From Phytohabitans suffuscus (GTDB taxonomy: Bacteria; Actinomycetota; Actinomycetes; Mycobacteriales; Micromonosporaceae), in NCBI RefSeq assembly GCF_011764565.1, contig NZ_AP022871.1:7502320-7566319 (forward strand): 64,000 bases of DNA, in the 5' to 3' direction. The first letter of the stretch is position 1, and each line of letters begins with the position of its first letter. Made by a program: the position numbers and the translations under genes. Under the pieces are notes generated by a model. That model was given only the letters and a program-made list of their open reading frames with translations, was not told the DNA's origin and searched no databases. Below, in pieces: positions 48,008 through 59,689 of this stretch.

Positions 48008-48750
48008 CCCGGACCGAGGCCGGCGTCCGACAGGAGGAGAACCCCTTGAGCGAGATGTTCGCGGTGGTCCGCAACGACGAGGACCAGTACTCGATCTGGC
48101 CGCGGCACCGGCCGGTGCCGGCGGGCTGGCATCCCACGGGCGTCGCCGGTGCGCAGGACGACTGCCTGGCCCACATCGCACGGGTGTGGACCGACCTTCG
48201 GCCGCGCGGCGCTCGCCGGCCCGAGACCGGGCCGGTCCGCGCGGTCCACCACACCGACCGCCTCCAACTGCGCCAGGTGCTCCCGGCCGAGATGCCCTGC
48301 CGGCTCGTTGACGGGCACCGCCACCCGGCCTGGGCCCCCGGGTACCCGCTGGCGCGCACCCGCGACCGGGCCCGGGCCCTGCTCGCCGGACCCGACGGCT
48401 CGCGCCCGCGACCGGTGATGTACGACATCGTGCTGACCTCGACCGGCAGCGTGGTCGGCGACCTCGGCTACGGAGCGGCCGGGACCGGCGCCCGCGAGAT
48501 CTGGTACGCGCTGGAGCCGCTGTCGCGCGGGCACGGCTACGCCACCGAGGCGGTGGACGCGCTGGCGACCTGGGTGCTGGCGCGGCCCGGCGTCGACACC
48601 GTGACGGTCACCGTCGACGAGGCGGACGCGGACGGTGCCGGGGTCGCCATCCGCGCCGGGTTCAGCCTGGCCGCCGGCGGCGACGGGGCGCGCGTCTTCC
48701 ACCGGTCGGCTGACAGCAGGAGCGCCCGGCACGAGGAGGCGACCGCGTGA
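48004..48750 (+). CDS. MbtH-like domain fused to a GNAT acetyltransferase
   Basis: 248 aa. Residues ~18-68 are an MbtH-like protein: FAVVRNDEDQYSIWPRHRPVP, PAGW, then VWTDLRPRG. Residues ~75-240 are a RimJ/RimL-type GNAT domain: LQLRQVLPAE at the start, EIWYALEPLSRGHGYATEAV containing the acetyl-CoA loop, and GVAIRAGFSLAAGG. MbtH proteins activate A domains, so this fusion ties that to N-acylation. The ATG at 48004 overlaps the MFS stop. However, AGGAGGAG at 48032-48039 is placed for TTG 48046, so the shorter start may be real. The stop overlaps the next gene (GTGA). Confidence 0.85.
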   Translation: MTRTEAGVRQEENPLSEMFAVVRNDEDQYSIWPRHRPVPAGWHPTGVAGAQDDCLAHIARVWTDLRPRGARRPETGPVRAVHHTDRLQLRQVLPAEMPCRLVDGHRHPAWAPGYPLARTRDRARALLAGPDGSRPRPVMYDIVLTSTGSVVGDLGYGAAGTGAREIWYALEPLSRGHGYATEAVDALATWVLARPGVDTVTVTVDEADADGAGVAIRAGFSLAAGGDGARVFHRSADSRSARHEEATA

Positions 48751-49985
48751 CCGAGGCCCCGATCCGTTCCAGCCGCTGGATCAGCCGTACGCGGCCGTGT
48801 CCGGACGCACCGGTACAGGTCGTCTGCCTGCCCAACGCGGGCGCCGGCCCGAGCATGTACAGCCGGTGGGCCGCCGCCTTCGGCGACCGGGGCGAGGTCG
48901 TCGCCGTGGCGCTGCCCGGCCGGGAGAGCCGCTCGTCGGAACCGGTCGCGACCGACCTGAACGCGCTCGCCCGCCGGATCGCGGTCGCACTGCTGTCCAC
49001 TTTGGACCGGCCGTACGTGTTGTTCGGGCACAGCATGGGCGCGCTGCTCGCGTACACGATCGCCCAGGTGCTGCCGGCCGTCGGCGGCACGGCGCCGCTG
49101 CGGCTCGTCATGTCCGCGGCCCGCCCTCCGGACCTGTCGCTGCCCGCCGCGGCGGCCACCGACGGAGACGACGACCTGGTCGCCAGCCTGCGCGAGCTCG
49201 GCGGCATGCCGGAGGAGATCCTCGCCCACCCGGACCTGCTGGAGGTACTGCTCGACCCGCTGCGCATCGACCTCGCCGCGGTGACCGCGTTCCAGCCGCT
49301 GCCGGGCCCGCCGCCGTCGTGCCCGGTGGCGCTCGTCGCCGGCACCGGCGACACGCACGCACCGCCCGCCGTCGTGGCCGGCTGGCGACGGTTCCTCACC
49401 GGCGCCGCACCGGTGTACGCGTTGCCGGGCAACCACTTCTACCTTCGGGAATCGATGAACATGGAGACGCTGCGCACGATTGTGTTCCCCGACGACGACC
49501 CCGCGGGCCTCGCCGACTCGGCGCTGTACGGCAGCTTCGCCGTCGAACCGTTCGACGGCGACGAGGCCGCCCTGGCCGCCCTGGCCGCGGCCCGGCCGCC
49601 GGGGCGGTCCGGGCTCCATCGCGATCCGGGTCGTGACCTGCTCCGCCTGGCCGTCCGCGACGGTGACCGGCTGGTCGCCTACGCGGACGGCCGCGCCGGC
49701 GCCGACGACGACGGCGCGCTGCACATCCGGATCGTGGTGCATCCGGACGTCGCGCGGCGCGGACTCGGCGGCCTGCTGCTCGACGAGTGTCAGGGGTTCG
49801 CGACCGCGGTCGGCCGCGGCGAGCTGGTGACCACGGTCGACCGGCACGACGAGGTCTCGGCGGCATGGCTGGCCGCCCGCGGCTTCCGCCCCGCCGAAGA
49901 CCTCGACGGCCCGCGGTGCCCGGTCGGTGCCTCCGCCGTCGCGGTCGAGACCGGCGTGGCGTGGCGACTGCGGATGGGAGGCTGA
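48747..49985 (+). CDS. Type II thioesterase fused to a GNAT acetyltransferase
   Basis: 412 aa. Residues 20-240 form a type II thioesterase: VVCLPNAGAGPSMYSRW, nucleophile Ser96 in LFGHSMGALLAY, Asp in VAGTGDTHAPP, and catalytic His in LPGNHFYLRE. Residues ~255-410 form a GNAT domain with IRIVVHPDVARRGLGGLLLD as the acetyl-CoA loop. Thioesterases of this type clear stalled T domains. A linked acetyltransferase is unusual. It directly follows another GNAT fusion, so two adjacent NRPS helpers carry acetyltransferase domains. The next gene starts 1 nt later. Confidence 0.86.
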   Translation: MTEAPIRSSRWISRTRPCPDAPVQVVCLPNAGAGPSMYSRWAAAFGDRGEVVAVALPGRESRSSEPVATDLNALARRIAVALLSTLDRPYVLFGHSMGALLAYTIAQVLPAVGGTAPLRLVMSAARPPDLSLPAAAATDGDDDLVASLRELGGMPEEILAHPDLLEVLLDPLRIDLAAVTAFQPLPGPPPSCPVALVAGTGDTHAPPAVVAGWRRFLTGAAPVYALPGNHFYLRESMNMETLRTIVFPDDDPAGLADSALYGSFAVEPFDGDEAALAALAAARPPGRSGLHRDPGRDLLRLAVRDGDRLVAYADGRAGADDDGALHIRIVVHPDVARRGLGGLLLDECQGFATAVGRGELVTTVDRHDEVSAAWLAARGFRPAEDLDGPRCPVGASAVAVETGVAWRLRMGG

Positions 49986-49986
49986 C

Positions 49987-52598
<2,612 letters not shown>

Positions 52599-52602
<4 letters not shown>

Positions 52603-54200
52603 CCAGCGGTGTGCAGCGGACCGACCACGCCGCGCTCGTGCGCACGGTCCAGTCGGTGTGGGCCACCGAGCTCGGCGTGCCGGCCGACTCGGACGACGAC
52701 TTCTTCGCCCTCGGCGGTACCTCGCTGGCCGCGGCCCGGATCGTCGGGGCGATGCGCGCGCGGGGCGTGAACACGACGTTCAACGTGCTGATGCGCCATC
52801 CGAGCCCGGCCCGCTTCGCCACGGCCATCCTCGACGGTGACGGTCCCGCGCGGATGAGCCTGCCGCACGTCGAGGACGGCGCCGCCCCGCCGATCTCGGT
52901 CCAGCAGGAGGCGATCTGGTTCCTGGAGGAGCTGCGGGCCGACAACACCGCGTACCAGAATCTCGCGGTCGTCGAGCTGCCCGACCGGATCGACGGCGCG
53001 CGGCTGGCGGACGCGCTGACGGCCCTCGTGGCCCGGCACAGCCTGCTGCGCACGTCGTTCCCGACCCGGCGCGGTCGCCCGGTCCTGCTGGAGCGGGCCG
53101 ACCCCGTGGTGCACCTCGACACCGTGGACCTGTCGGCGATGACCGCCGCCGAGCGCGAGCGGTGGATCCGGGACCTGGGCCGCCGGCCCGTGGACCGGAC
53201 CGAGCCGGGGCTGCTGCGCTGGACCCTCGCCGAGCTCGGCGACGGCGGCCAGATCCTGATCCTGGTCGAGCACCACTTCCTGCACGACGGGTGGTCGCTG
53301 GGCCGGCTCACGACCGAACTCGCGCACATCTACCGCACCGGTTCGAGCGACGGCCTGCCCGCGCTGCCGCACCGGTACGCCGACTACGCCGTGTGGCAGC
53401 GGATGTGGCTGGACACCGAGGACGCCGCGGTGTCGCGGAGCTTCTGGGCCGACCTGCTGGCCGATCCGGTCGGGCCGCTGTGCCTGGTCGACGACGCGCG
53501 GCGCCCGGCCGACTTCACGTTCACCGGCGACACGTTCCACGACCGGCTGCCGGCCGCGGTCGTGGCGGCGGCCAACAGCTGCGCCCGATCGCTGCGCACC
53601 ACCACGTTCGTCGTGCTCATGACCGCGTTCGCCGCGGTTGTCGGCGGCATCGGCGGCAGCCCCGACTTCAACCTCGGCTCGATGCTGCGCAACCGTCGCG
53701 TGCCCGGCACCGAGGACATCCTCGGCATGTTCGTCAACACCATCGCGCTGCCGATCCGGGGCTGGCCGACCCGGTCGATGCGTGACCTCACCACGGAGCT
53801 GGCGGAGATCCTCACCACCGGCCTGGACCATCAGGAGATGCCGTTCCCGAGGGTGGCGCAGGCGCTGCCGCGGGTACGGGACAGCTCCCGCAACCCCCAC
53901 TTCCAGGTCTGCTTCTCGATGCACGACTACCCGGACCTGCGTGCCGAATGGGCTCCGGGGCGGCGGGCCGAACTGCGGTACCCGAGCAACGGCGGGGCCA
54001 AGTTCGACCTCGACGTGGTCCTGGTGCCGGACCCGAACGGATACACGGTCCTGTGGCGATTCTGCACACCGCTGCTGAGCGGCACGGCGACCCGGGCGAT
54101 CGCCACCGCGTTCCACACCGCGGTTCGCGCGCTCGCCAGCTCACCGGACGCGCCGATGGCCGCCGTACTCGGCGACATCGTCCCCGCGCAGCTGCGATGA
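52599..54200 (+). CDS. Free-standing T-C didomain NRPS protein
   Basis: 533 aa. T domain: FFALGGTSLAAARIVGAM near residues 38-55. C domain from about residue 95: ISVQQEAIWFLEELRADN at the start, EHHFLHDGWSLGRL as an intact HHxxxDG, and ILGMFVNTIALPIRGW near residue 375. An isolated T-C pair suggests a step where the upstream acyl group is loaded in trans. It is coupled to its neighbours at both ends by ATGA overlaps. Confidence 0.87.
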
Positions 54201-55513
54201 CCCGGCCGCGGGTGCGGTGGACGGCGATCGCCGCGACCTCCTTCCAACGCGACTTCTGGTTTCTCGACCGCGTCACCCGCGGCCGCGGCACGTACAACGT
54301 CGCGGCGACCATGCGGTGGCCGGTCCCGCCGGACATCGGGGTCGTGACCGGCATCGCCGAGCAGATCGCCGAACGGCAACCGGCGCTGCGCACGCGGCTG
54401 GCCGTCGCCGACGACGTCCTGTACGCGCTCGTGGGCGACCAGGCCGGCGTCCAGCTCGACGTGTCCGCCATCCACGCCGTGCCGTCGAGCTGGGACACGA
54501 TCGTCGCGGACCTCGTGCGCGAGCCCATCGATCCCGGCGGGGCCGGCACCGTGCGGCTGCGGCTGCTGTCCGCGCCGGCGGATCCGGGGCAGCCGGCGCG
54601 GGACGGCGCGCGGCTGTGCGCGATCAGCCACCACGCGCTGATCGACGGCCGGTCGCTGGCCGGGTTCCTGGTCGAGGTGTGCAGCACGGCGTCCACCCCC
54701 GGCGGCACCGGGAGCCGCCGGTACACGCCCGGCGTCAGCGCGGCCGCGCACCTGACCGGCTTCCGCCGCCACCACGACGACGACGTCACGTACTGGACGC
54801 GGCGGCTGCGGCCGGTGACCCGACCGTCCACTTCGGAGCGACGGCGGGACCTCGTGGCGGGCTCGCCCGACGCCGGGTCCGTCGCGTTGCGCCTCGACCA
54901 CGCGCGGCGGCGGGCCGTCGCCGACTTCGCCGCCGCGCGGCGCAGCAGCGCCTTCCTCGTGCTCGTCGCGGCGTTTCTGGAGGCGTTGCGGCACGGCGGA
55001 TACGGCGAGGATCTCGTGGTCGGCATCTCGGTCGACGGCCGCCCGGCGACCGTCGACCGCGGCGAGTACGGCTGCTTCACCACCGTCCTGCCGGTGCGTG
55101 TCGACGCGGTCGAGGCGGCCGGCGCCGGCAGCGCGGCGGAGGTGCACGCCCGCCTGCGCGACACGTTCCTGGACGCGTTGGACCATGCCACGATCACGCT
55201 CCGGGACGTGCAGTCGATCGCCGGGCGGGTGGGTCTCACCGAGCCGTACCGGTACATGGCGACCATGCTGGCGTCCGCCGGCGACATCCAGCCGCTCAGC
55301 AGCGGGACCAAGGTCGACCTCGCGTTGACCATGATCGACCGGGACGGCGCCACGGACTGCCACTTCGTGTACCGGCCCGGGGTGCTCAGCCGGGCCGAGG
55401 TCACGGCCGTCACCGCGGCCTTCGCGCGCGCCGTCGCCTCGCTGACCGGGCACCGCGGCCCGAGCAAAACCGGAGGTGTCGGGCGGGCGGTGCGGTTGCG
55501 AGGCTTCCCGTAG
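54197..55513 (+). CDS. Free-standing condensation domain protein
   Basis: 438 aa, a single C domain with an intact ISHHALIDGRSL motif. The N terminus, ATSFQRDFWFLDRV, matches the C1 region. The EYGCFTTVLPVRVDAVEA segment occupies the place of the usual VGxFVNT region but differs from it, so it is a divergent C enzyme. No T or A domain is attached. It follows the T-C gene by ATGA overlap. It could condense two carrier-bound groups or release the product with an amine. Confidence 0.8.
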   Translation: MTRPRVRWTAIAATSFQRDFWFLDRVTRGRGTYNVAATMRWPVPPDIGVVTGIAEQIAERQPALRTRLAVADDVLYALVGDQAGVQLDVSAIHAVPSSWDTIVADLVREPIDPGGAGTVRLRLLSAPADPGQPARDGARLCAISHHALIDGRSLAGFLVEVCSTASTPGGTGSRRYTPGVSAAAHLTGFRRHHDDDVTYWTRRLRPVTRPSTSERRRDLVAGSPDAGSVALRLDHARRRAVADFAAARRSSAFLVLVAAFLEALRHGGYGEDLVVGISVDGRPATVDRGEYGCFTTVLPVRVDAVEAAGAGSAAEVHARLRDTFLDALDHATITLRDVQSIAGRVGLTEPYRYMATMLASAGDIQPLSSGTKVDLALTMIDRDGATDCHFVYRPGVLSRAEVTAVTAAFARAVASLTGHRGPSKTGGVGRAVRLRGFP

Positions 55514-55585
55514 GACCGTACGCAGCCAGTGCGGTCGATTCGTTCCAGCACGGATGAGGACCACTCAGAGCCAAAGGATCTCTCG

Positions 55586-55876
55586 ATGAGCAAATCCAGG
55601 GAACAGCTCGTTGACAATGCCTTTGAAGAGCCGGATGGTGAGGTAGAGCAATCGATCGCTCGAGTCATTGCCGATGTGCTGGATATCGACCGGGTCGGCC
55701 GGACAGACAGCTACTACGATTTCGAGGGCACGTCCCTCGCGGCGATCAAGATCTGCGCGCGACTCGAGCACGAGCGCGGCTGGCGGGCTGAGCCGGCCTG
55801 GCTGTTCACCAGTGACGTCGTCGCGGACTTCGCCCGCAAGGTGCAATCCGAGTCCGCGCTGGCAGCCGAAGCATGA
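55586..55876 (+). CDS. Free-standing peptidyl carrier protein
   Basis: A 96-aa carrier protein. The phosphopantetheine site is YYDFEGTSLAAIKICARLE, with Ser after Gly-Thr; the usual LGG is FEG. AAAGGATC precedes the ATG. Its stop overlaps the start of the stand-alone A domain (ATGA), so that enzyme probably loads it. Confidence 0.85.
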   Translation: MSKSREQLVDNAFEEPDGEVEQSIARVIADVLDIDRVGRTDSYYDFEGTSLAAIKICARLEHERGWRAEPAWLFTSDVVADFARKVQSESALAAEA

Positions 55877-57453
55877 CCAGTCCGGTCAGCTTCCAGCCGC
55901 TGATTCACGCAGCTGTCGCCGGGCAGGCGGCACGCGACCCTGACGCCACCGCACTGGTCTGGCGCGACCGCGAGATCGGCTACGGCATGCTCGAAGCGGC
56001 CGCGAACAGCTACGCCGCCGACCTGGCCGAGCGCGGTGTCGGGCCGGGGCAGATCGTGCCGTTCGTGATGGACCGCTCGCCGGAGATGGTGGCCCTGCAG
56101 CTGGCTGTGCTCAAGCTGGGAGCGGCCTACGCGAACCTCGATCCGAACTGGCCGGTCGAGCGCCAGCGGTTGATACTCGACCTCGTCGCGCCGGCGGTGG
56201 TCGTCACCACGCACGGCCAGTGGAGCGAGCGCTTCGCCTGCTTCCTGCCGGCGGCCGGCGGCCTCGACGACGCGGCCCGGCGCGCGCGACCGTTCGATCC
56301 GGCACCGGTGCCACCGGACGCGCCGGCGACGGTCTTCTTCACGTCCGGCACGACCGGCGTCCCGAAGGGCGTGCTCTCGCCCCATCAGGCGGTGACGCGG
56401 CTCTTCGGTCCCCAGGGCCTCGGCGGTTTCGGCCCCGGCCACGCCACGCCGCAGGTCGCGGCGCTGCCCTGGGACATGTACGCGTTCGAGCTGTGGGGGC
56501 AGCTCACGACCGGCGGCACGGTGGTGCTGATCCCGGCGAGCTACCTGCTGCCGAGCTCGCTGCGCCAGGTCGTGTCGAAGCACGGCGTCGACACACTGTG
56601 GATCACCGCCTCGGTGTTCAACCTCTTCGTCGACGAGGACCCGGACTGCTTCGGCGGCCTCGGCCACGTCTACACCGGTGGTGAGAAGGCGTCGCCGGAG
56701 CACATGCGCGGCTTCCTGCTGCGCCACCCCGGCCTCCCGCTCTGGAACGCCTACGGGCCGGCCGAAAGCTGCATGATCACGACCCTCCGGCGGCTGGCCC
56801 TCGCGGACTGCGACATGCCCGGGGGAGTCCCGGTCGGCGCACCGGTGAACGGTACGAGCGTGGAGCTGCTCGACAAGGACGATCAGCCCTGCGAGCCCGG
56901 CCAGAAGGGCGAGATCTGCATCGCCGGGCAGGGCCTGGCGACCGGATACCTGGGACAGCCGGAGCTGACCCGGGAGAAGTTCCCGACCATCGACCTCGCC
57001 GGGGTTCCGGTCCGCATGTACCGGACCGGCGACATGGCGGTCTGGGACCACGACGGTGCCCTGCACTACCGCGGCCGGCGTGATCGCCAGATCAAGATCA
57101 ATGGACTGCGGATCGAGCTCGCCGAGATCGAGTCGGTGGCCGGGGAGCTGCCGGGCGTCCGGAACTGCATCGCCTTCCCGGTGAACGACGCCGACGGCAG
57201 GCCGGAGCGGCTGGCGCTGGTGTACCTGGTACCGAGATCGGACGCGGATCCGCCGGGGCCACCGGACGGCGACCCGCTGAGCGTCCACGCCCAGCTGCGC
57301 AGGCTGCTGCCCGGCTACATGGTGCCGCAGACCGTCCGCGGCCTGGTGCAGTACCCGGTGACCGCCAACGGCAAGGTCGACCGCGCGGCGCTCCACGAGA
57401 TCGTCCGGAACTCGCGGCCCGCGGCCCGGGCCCGGGGGGCGACGCGGCGATGA
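55873..57453 (+). CDS. Free-standing NRPS adenylation enzyme
   Basis: 526 aa, an A domain without a carrier. A3 FFTSGTTGVPKGVLSPHQ, A5 NAYGPAESCMITT, A7 YRTGDMAVWD, A8 GRRDRQIKINGLRIE and A10 NGKVDRAAL are all present. A4 reads LPWDMYAFELWGQL. My pocket reading is D-M-F-W-V-T-A-M-I, which I cannot match to a common amino acid; the Asp says an alpha-amino acid. It should load the adjacent free carrier protein. It overlaps the next C gene by ATGA. Confidence 0.87.
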   Translation: MTSPVSFQPLIHAAVAGQAARDPDATALVWRDREIGYGMLEAAANSYAADLAERGVGPGQIVPFVMDRSPEMVALQLAVLKLGAAYANLDPNWPVERQRLILDLVAPAVVVTTHGQWSERFACFLPAAGGLDDAARRARPFDPAPVPPDAPATVFFTSGTTGVPKGVLSPHQAVTRLFGPQGLGGFGPGHATPQVAALPWDMYAFELWGQLTTGGTVVLIPASYLLPSSLRQVVSKHGVDTLWITASVFNLFVDEDPDCFGGLGHVYTGGEKASPEHMRGFLLRHPGLPLWNAYGPAESCMITTLRRLALADCDMPGGVPVGAPVNGTSVELLDKDDQPCEPGQKGEICIAGQGLATGYLGQPELTREKFPTIDLAGVPVRMYRTGDMAVWDHDGALHYRGRRDRQIKINGLRIELAEIESVAGELPGVRNCIAFPVNDADGRPERLALVYLVPRSDADPPGPPDGDPLSVHAQLRRLLPGYMVPQTVRGLVQYPVTANGKVDRAALHEIVRNSRPAARARGATRR

Positions 57454-58802
57454 GCGGCGAACCGGCCGGCGGGCCGGCGCTGAGCACCCGCCCGCGGATG
57501 TACCCCATGAGCCAGGAACAGGAGGCGCTGTGGCTCGACGACCTCGTGTGGGACGGGCCGTCGCGACACCTGGAAGCCTGGGCCTGCCGGTTCACCGGCC
57601 AGCTCGACACCGAGGCGCTCAAGTGGGCCGTCAATCAGCTCGTCGCGCGTCATGAGGTGCTCCGCACCCGGCTGACCGAGTTCGACGAGGAACCGGTGCA
57701 GATCGTCACCGCCCCCGGTCCGGTCCACGTGGAGCAGCTGCTGTGCCCTCCGGGAGGACTCCAAGCCCTGCTGGGCCGGATCGCCGTCGAGCCGATCGAC
57801 CTCGAGGTCTCACCGATCCGCCCCTGGCTGATCTGTGTGTCTCCAGAGGACTTCGTACTGGCGCTGCAGCTGCATCACGTCGCGATCGACGACTGGTCGC
57901 TGAACATCATCCAGCGCGAGCTGATGCACTTCTACACGGCCCGGGTGCTCGGCCGGCCGCCCAGCCTGGAGCCGTTGCGGACGCAGGCCGGCGACTACGC
58001 CGTCGCCCAGCGGGCCGCGGGGCTGGATCCGGCGGACCTCGCCTACTGGCGGGAGCGGGTGCGCGGTGCGCCCCGGTCGTGCACGATCCCGCCGGACCGT
58101 CCGGGGCCGGAGGCGCAGACGCACCGCGCCGGGCGGCATCTGTTCAAGCTGAGCCCCGAGTTCGGCAGGACGGTGCGCGCCGCCGCCCGGACGATGCGGA
58201 CCACTGCGTTCACCGTCTTCGCGGGGGCGATGGCCGCGCTGCTGTGGCAGTACGGCGAGCCCGAGGAGGTGATCTTCGGGACGCCGGTGTCGCTGCGGGG
58301 GGCGGCCGACGTGGACGACATGATCGGCATCCTCACCAACCTGCACCCGATCCGCCTGGCCGTCTCGCGGGACACGACGTTCCGGATGCTCGTGAAGGCC
58401 GCCAAGGCGGAGGTCCTCGGCGCCATGGAGCACCGCGCCGTTCCCTACGCCGCGATCGTCCGGATGTCGCGACACGGGACCGAGATCGACGTACCGCCGC
58501 CGTGCGACGTGGCCATGGTCGTGGACGACATGCGCTGGGAGCCGTTCTCGCTTCCCGACGTCACCGCGCGGCTCATCCCCGTGCCGCCGGGGTACGCCAA
58601 GTTCGCGGTGCACCTCAGCCTGGCGGCGGTCGAGGACGGCGGCTACAAGGGCTGGTGGAACTACGACGCCGACGTCTTCGACGCCGCCACGGTGGAGCGG
58701 GTGGCCAGCCAGTTCATCGCGCTGCTGGCCCACGGCGTCGACGCCCTCGACATGCCCCTCGGCCAGCTTCCGGGTGCCGCCGCCGGACCTTCCCGTGATT
58801 GA
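57450..58802 (+). CDS. Free-standing condensation domain protein with HHxxxDD motif
   Basis: 450 aa, a single C domain: YPMSQEQEALWLDDLVWD at the start, LQLHHVAIDDWSLNIIQREL as the active motif, and DDMIGILTNLHPIRLAVSRD as the later conserved region. The Gly of HHxxxDG is Asp, which is tolerated in some divergent C enzymes. It lies in the carrier, A, C set and probably uses the free carrier protein as a substrate. Confidence 0.83.
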   Translation: MSGEPAGGPALSTRPRMYPMSQEQEALWLDDLVWDGPSRHLEAWACRFTGQLDTEALKWAVNQLVARHEVLRTRLTEFDEEPVQIVTAPGPVHVEQLLCPPGGLQALLGRIAVEPIDLEVSPIRPWLICVSPEDFVLALQLHHVAIDDWSLNIIQRELMHFYTARVLGRPPSLEPLRTQAGDYAVAQRAAGLDPADLAYWRERVRGAPRSCTIPPDRPGPEAQTHRAGRHLFKLSPEFGRTVRAAARTMRTTAFTVFAGAMAALLWQYGEPEEVIFGTPVSLRGAADVDDMIGILTNLHPIRLAVSRDTTFRMLVKAAKAEVLGAMEHRAVPYAAIVRMSRHGTEIDVPPPCDVAMVVDDMRWEPFSLPDVTARLIPVPPGYAKFAVHLSLAAVEDGGYKGWWNYDADVFDAATVERVASQFIALLAHGVDALDMPLGQLPGAAAGPSRD

Positions 58803-59565
58803 CCGCGCGGAGAGGGCCGCCAGCCAGGCGTATCGAAGAAGTCCGTGGTTTCCGTTCGGCACCGGCGAGGACGCCGCGGTCCGGCTGCTGTGCCTGCCGC
58901 ACGCCGGTGCCGGCGCGAGCGTCTACCGGGCGTGGGGCCTGGGCCTGCCGGCTTCGGTGGCGGCCTGCCCCGTCCAGCCGCCCGGCCGGGAGAAGCGGCG
59001 CTCCGAGCGGCCGATGACGTCAGCCGTGGAGCTGGCCCGGCAGCTCGCGCCGGAGATAGTCAGGACCGTGCGGCCGCCGTACGCCATGTTCGGCCACAGC
59101 ACCGGGGCGCTGTGCGCCTTCGAGGTGGTTCGCGAGATCCGCCGCCTGGCCGGACCGCCGCCGGTCCACCTCTTCGTCGCCGGCCGGCGGGCGCCGCGCA
59201 TACCGATGGTGCGGACGGACCTCGCCGTACCGCCGGACGAGCTGGCGGCGGTGCTGCGCCGGCTGGGCGGGACACCCGAGGACGTCCTGGCGGACCGGTC
59301 CATGCTGGCGCTGATCCAGCCGCTGCTCGTCGCCGACTTCCACGTCAACGAGATCTACGACTACCGCGTGGAGCCGCGCCTGACGCTGCCCATCACGGCC
59401 TTCGCCGGCACACGCGACGAGCTCGCGGACCCGGACCTGGTCGCCACCTGGCAGCAGGAGACGAGCGCCCGCTACGCGCAGCTCGTGCTGGACGGCAGTC
59501 ACTTCGCGATATTCGAGAACTCCTCCGTCGTGCTCCGGCGGATAGCCGCCGACCTGGAGCCGTAG
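58795..59565 (+). CDS. Type II thioesterase
   Basis: About 256 aa. RLLCLPHAGAGASVYRAWG near the N terminus, nucleophile Ser in MFGHSTGALCAFEVV, Asp in FAGTRDELADPD, and His in LDGSHFAIFEN form a complete catalytic set. It removes wrong or stalled acyl groups from T domains. It is the second type II thioesterase of the operon; unlike the first, it has no GNAT domain. The start is GTG 58795 (overlapping the upstream stop) or GTG 58774. Confidence 0.88.
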   Translation: MIDRAERAASQAYRRSPWFPFGTGEDAAVRLLCLPHAGAGASVYRAWGLGLPASVAACPVQPPGREKRRSERPMTSAVELARQLAPEIVRTVRPPYAMFGHSTGALCAFEVVREIRRLAGPPPVHLFVAGRRAPRIPMVRTDLAVPPDELAAVLRRLGGTPEDVLADRSMLALIQPLLVADFHVNEIYDYRVEPRLTLPITAFAGTRDELADPDLVATWQQETSARYAQLVLDGSHFAIFENSSVVLRRIAADLEP

Positions 59566-59689
59566 TGCGCGGAGGCCGGCGGCAATCGCGAAGGTGTCGC
59601 AGGTCAACGGCCCCTGGAATCGTCAGTGTCGGGCCCGCCGACGCCGGTATCCGGTCTGTGGCCCATTACCGCTTACTTGGAGGCCAGCG

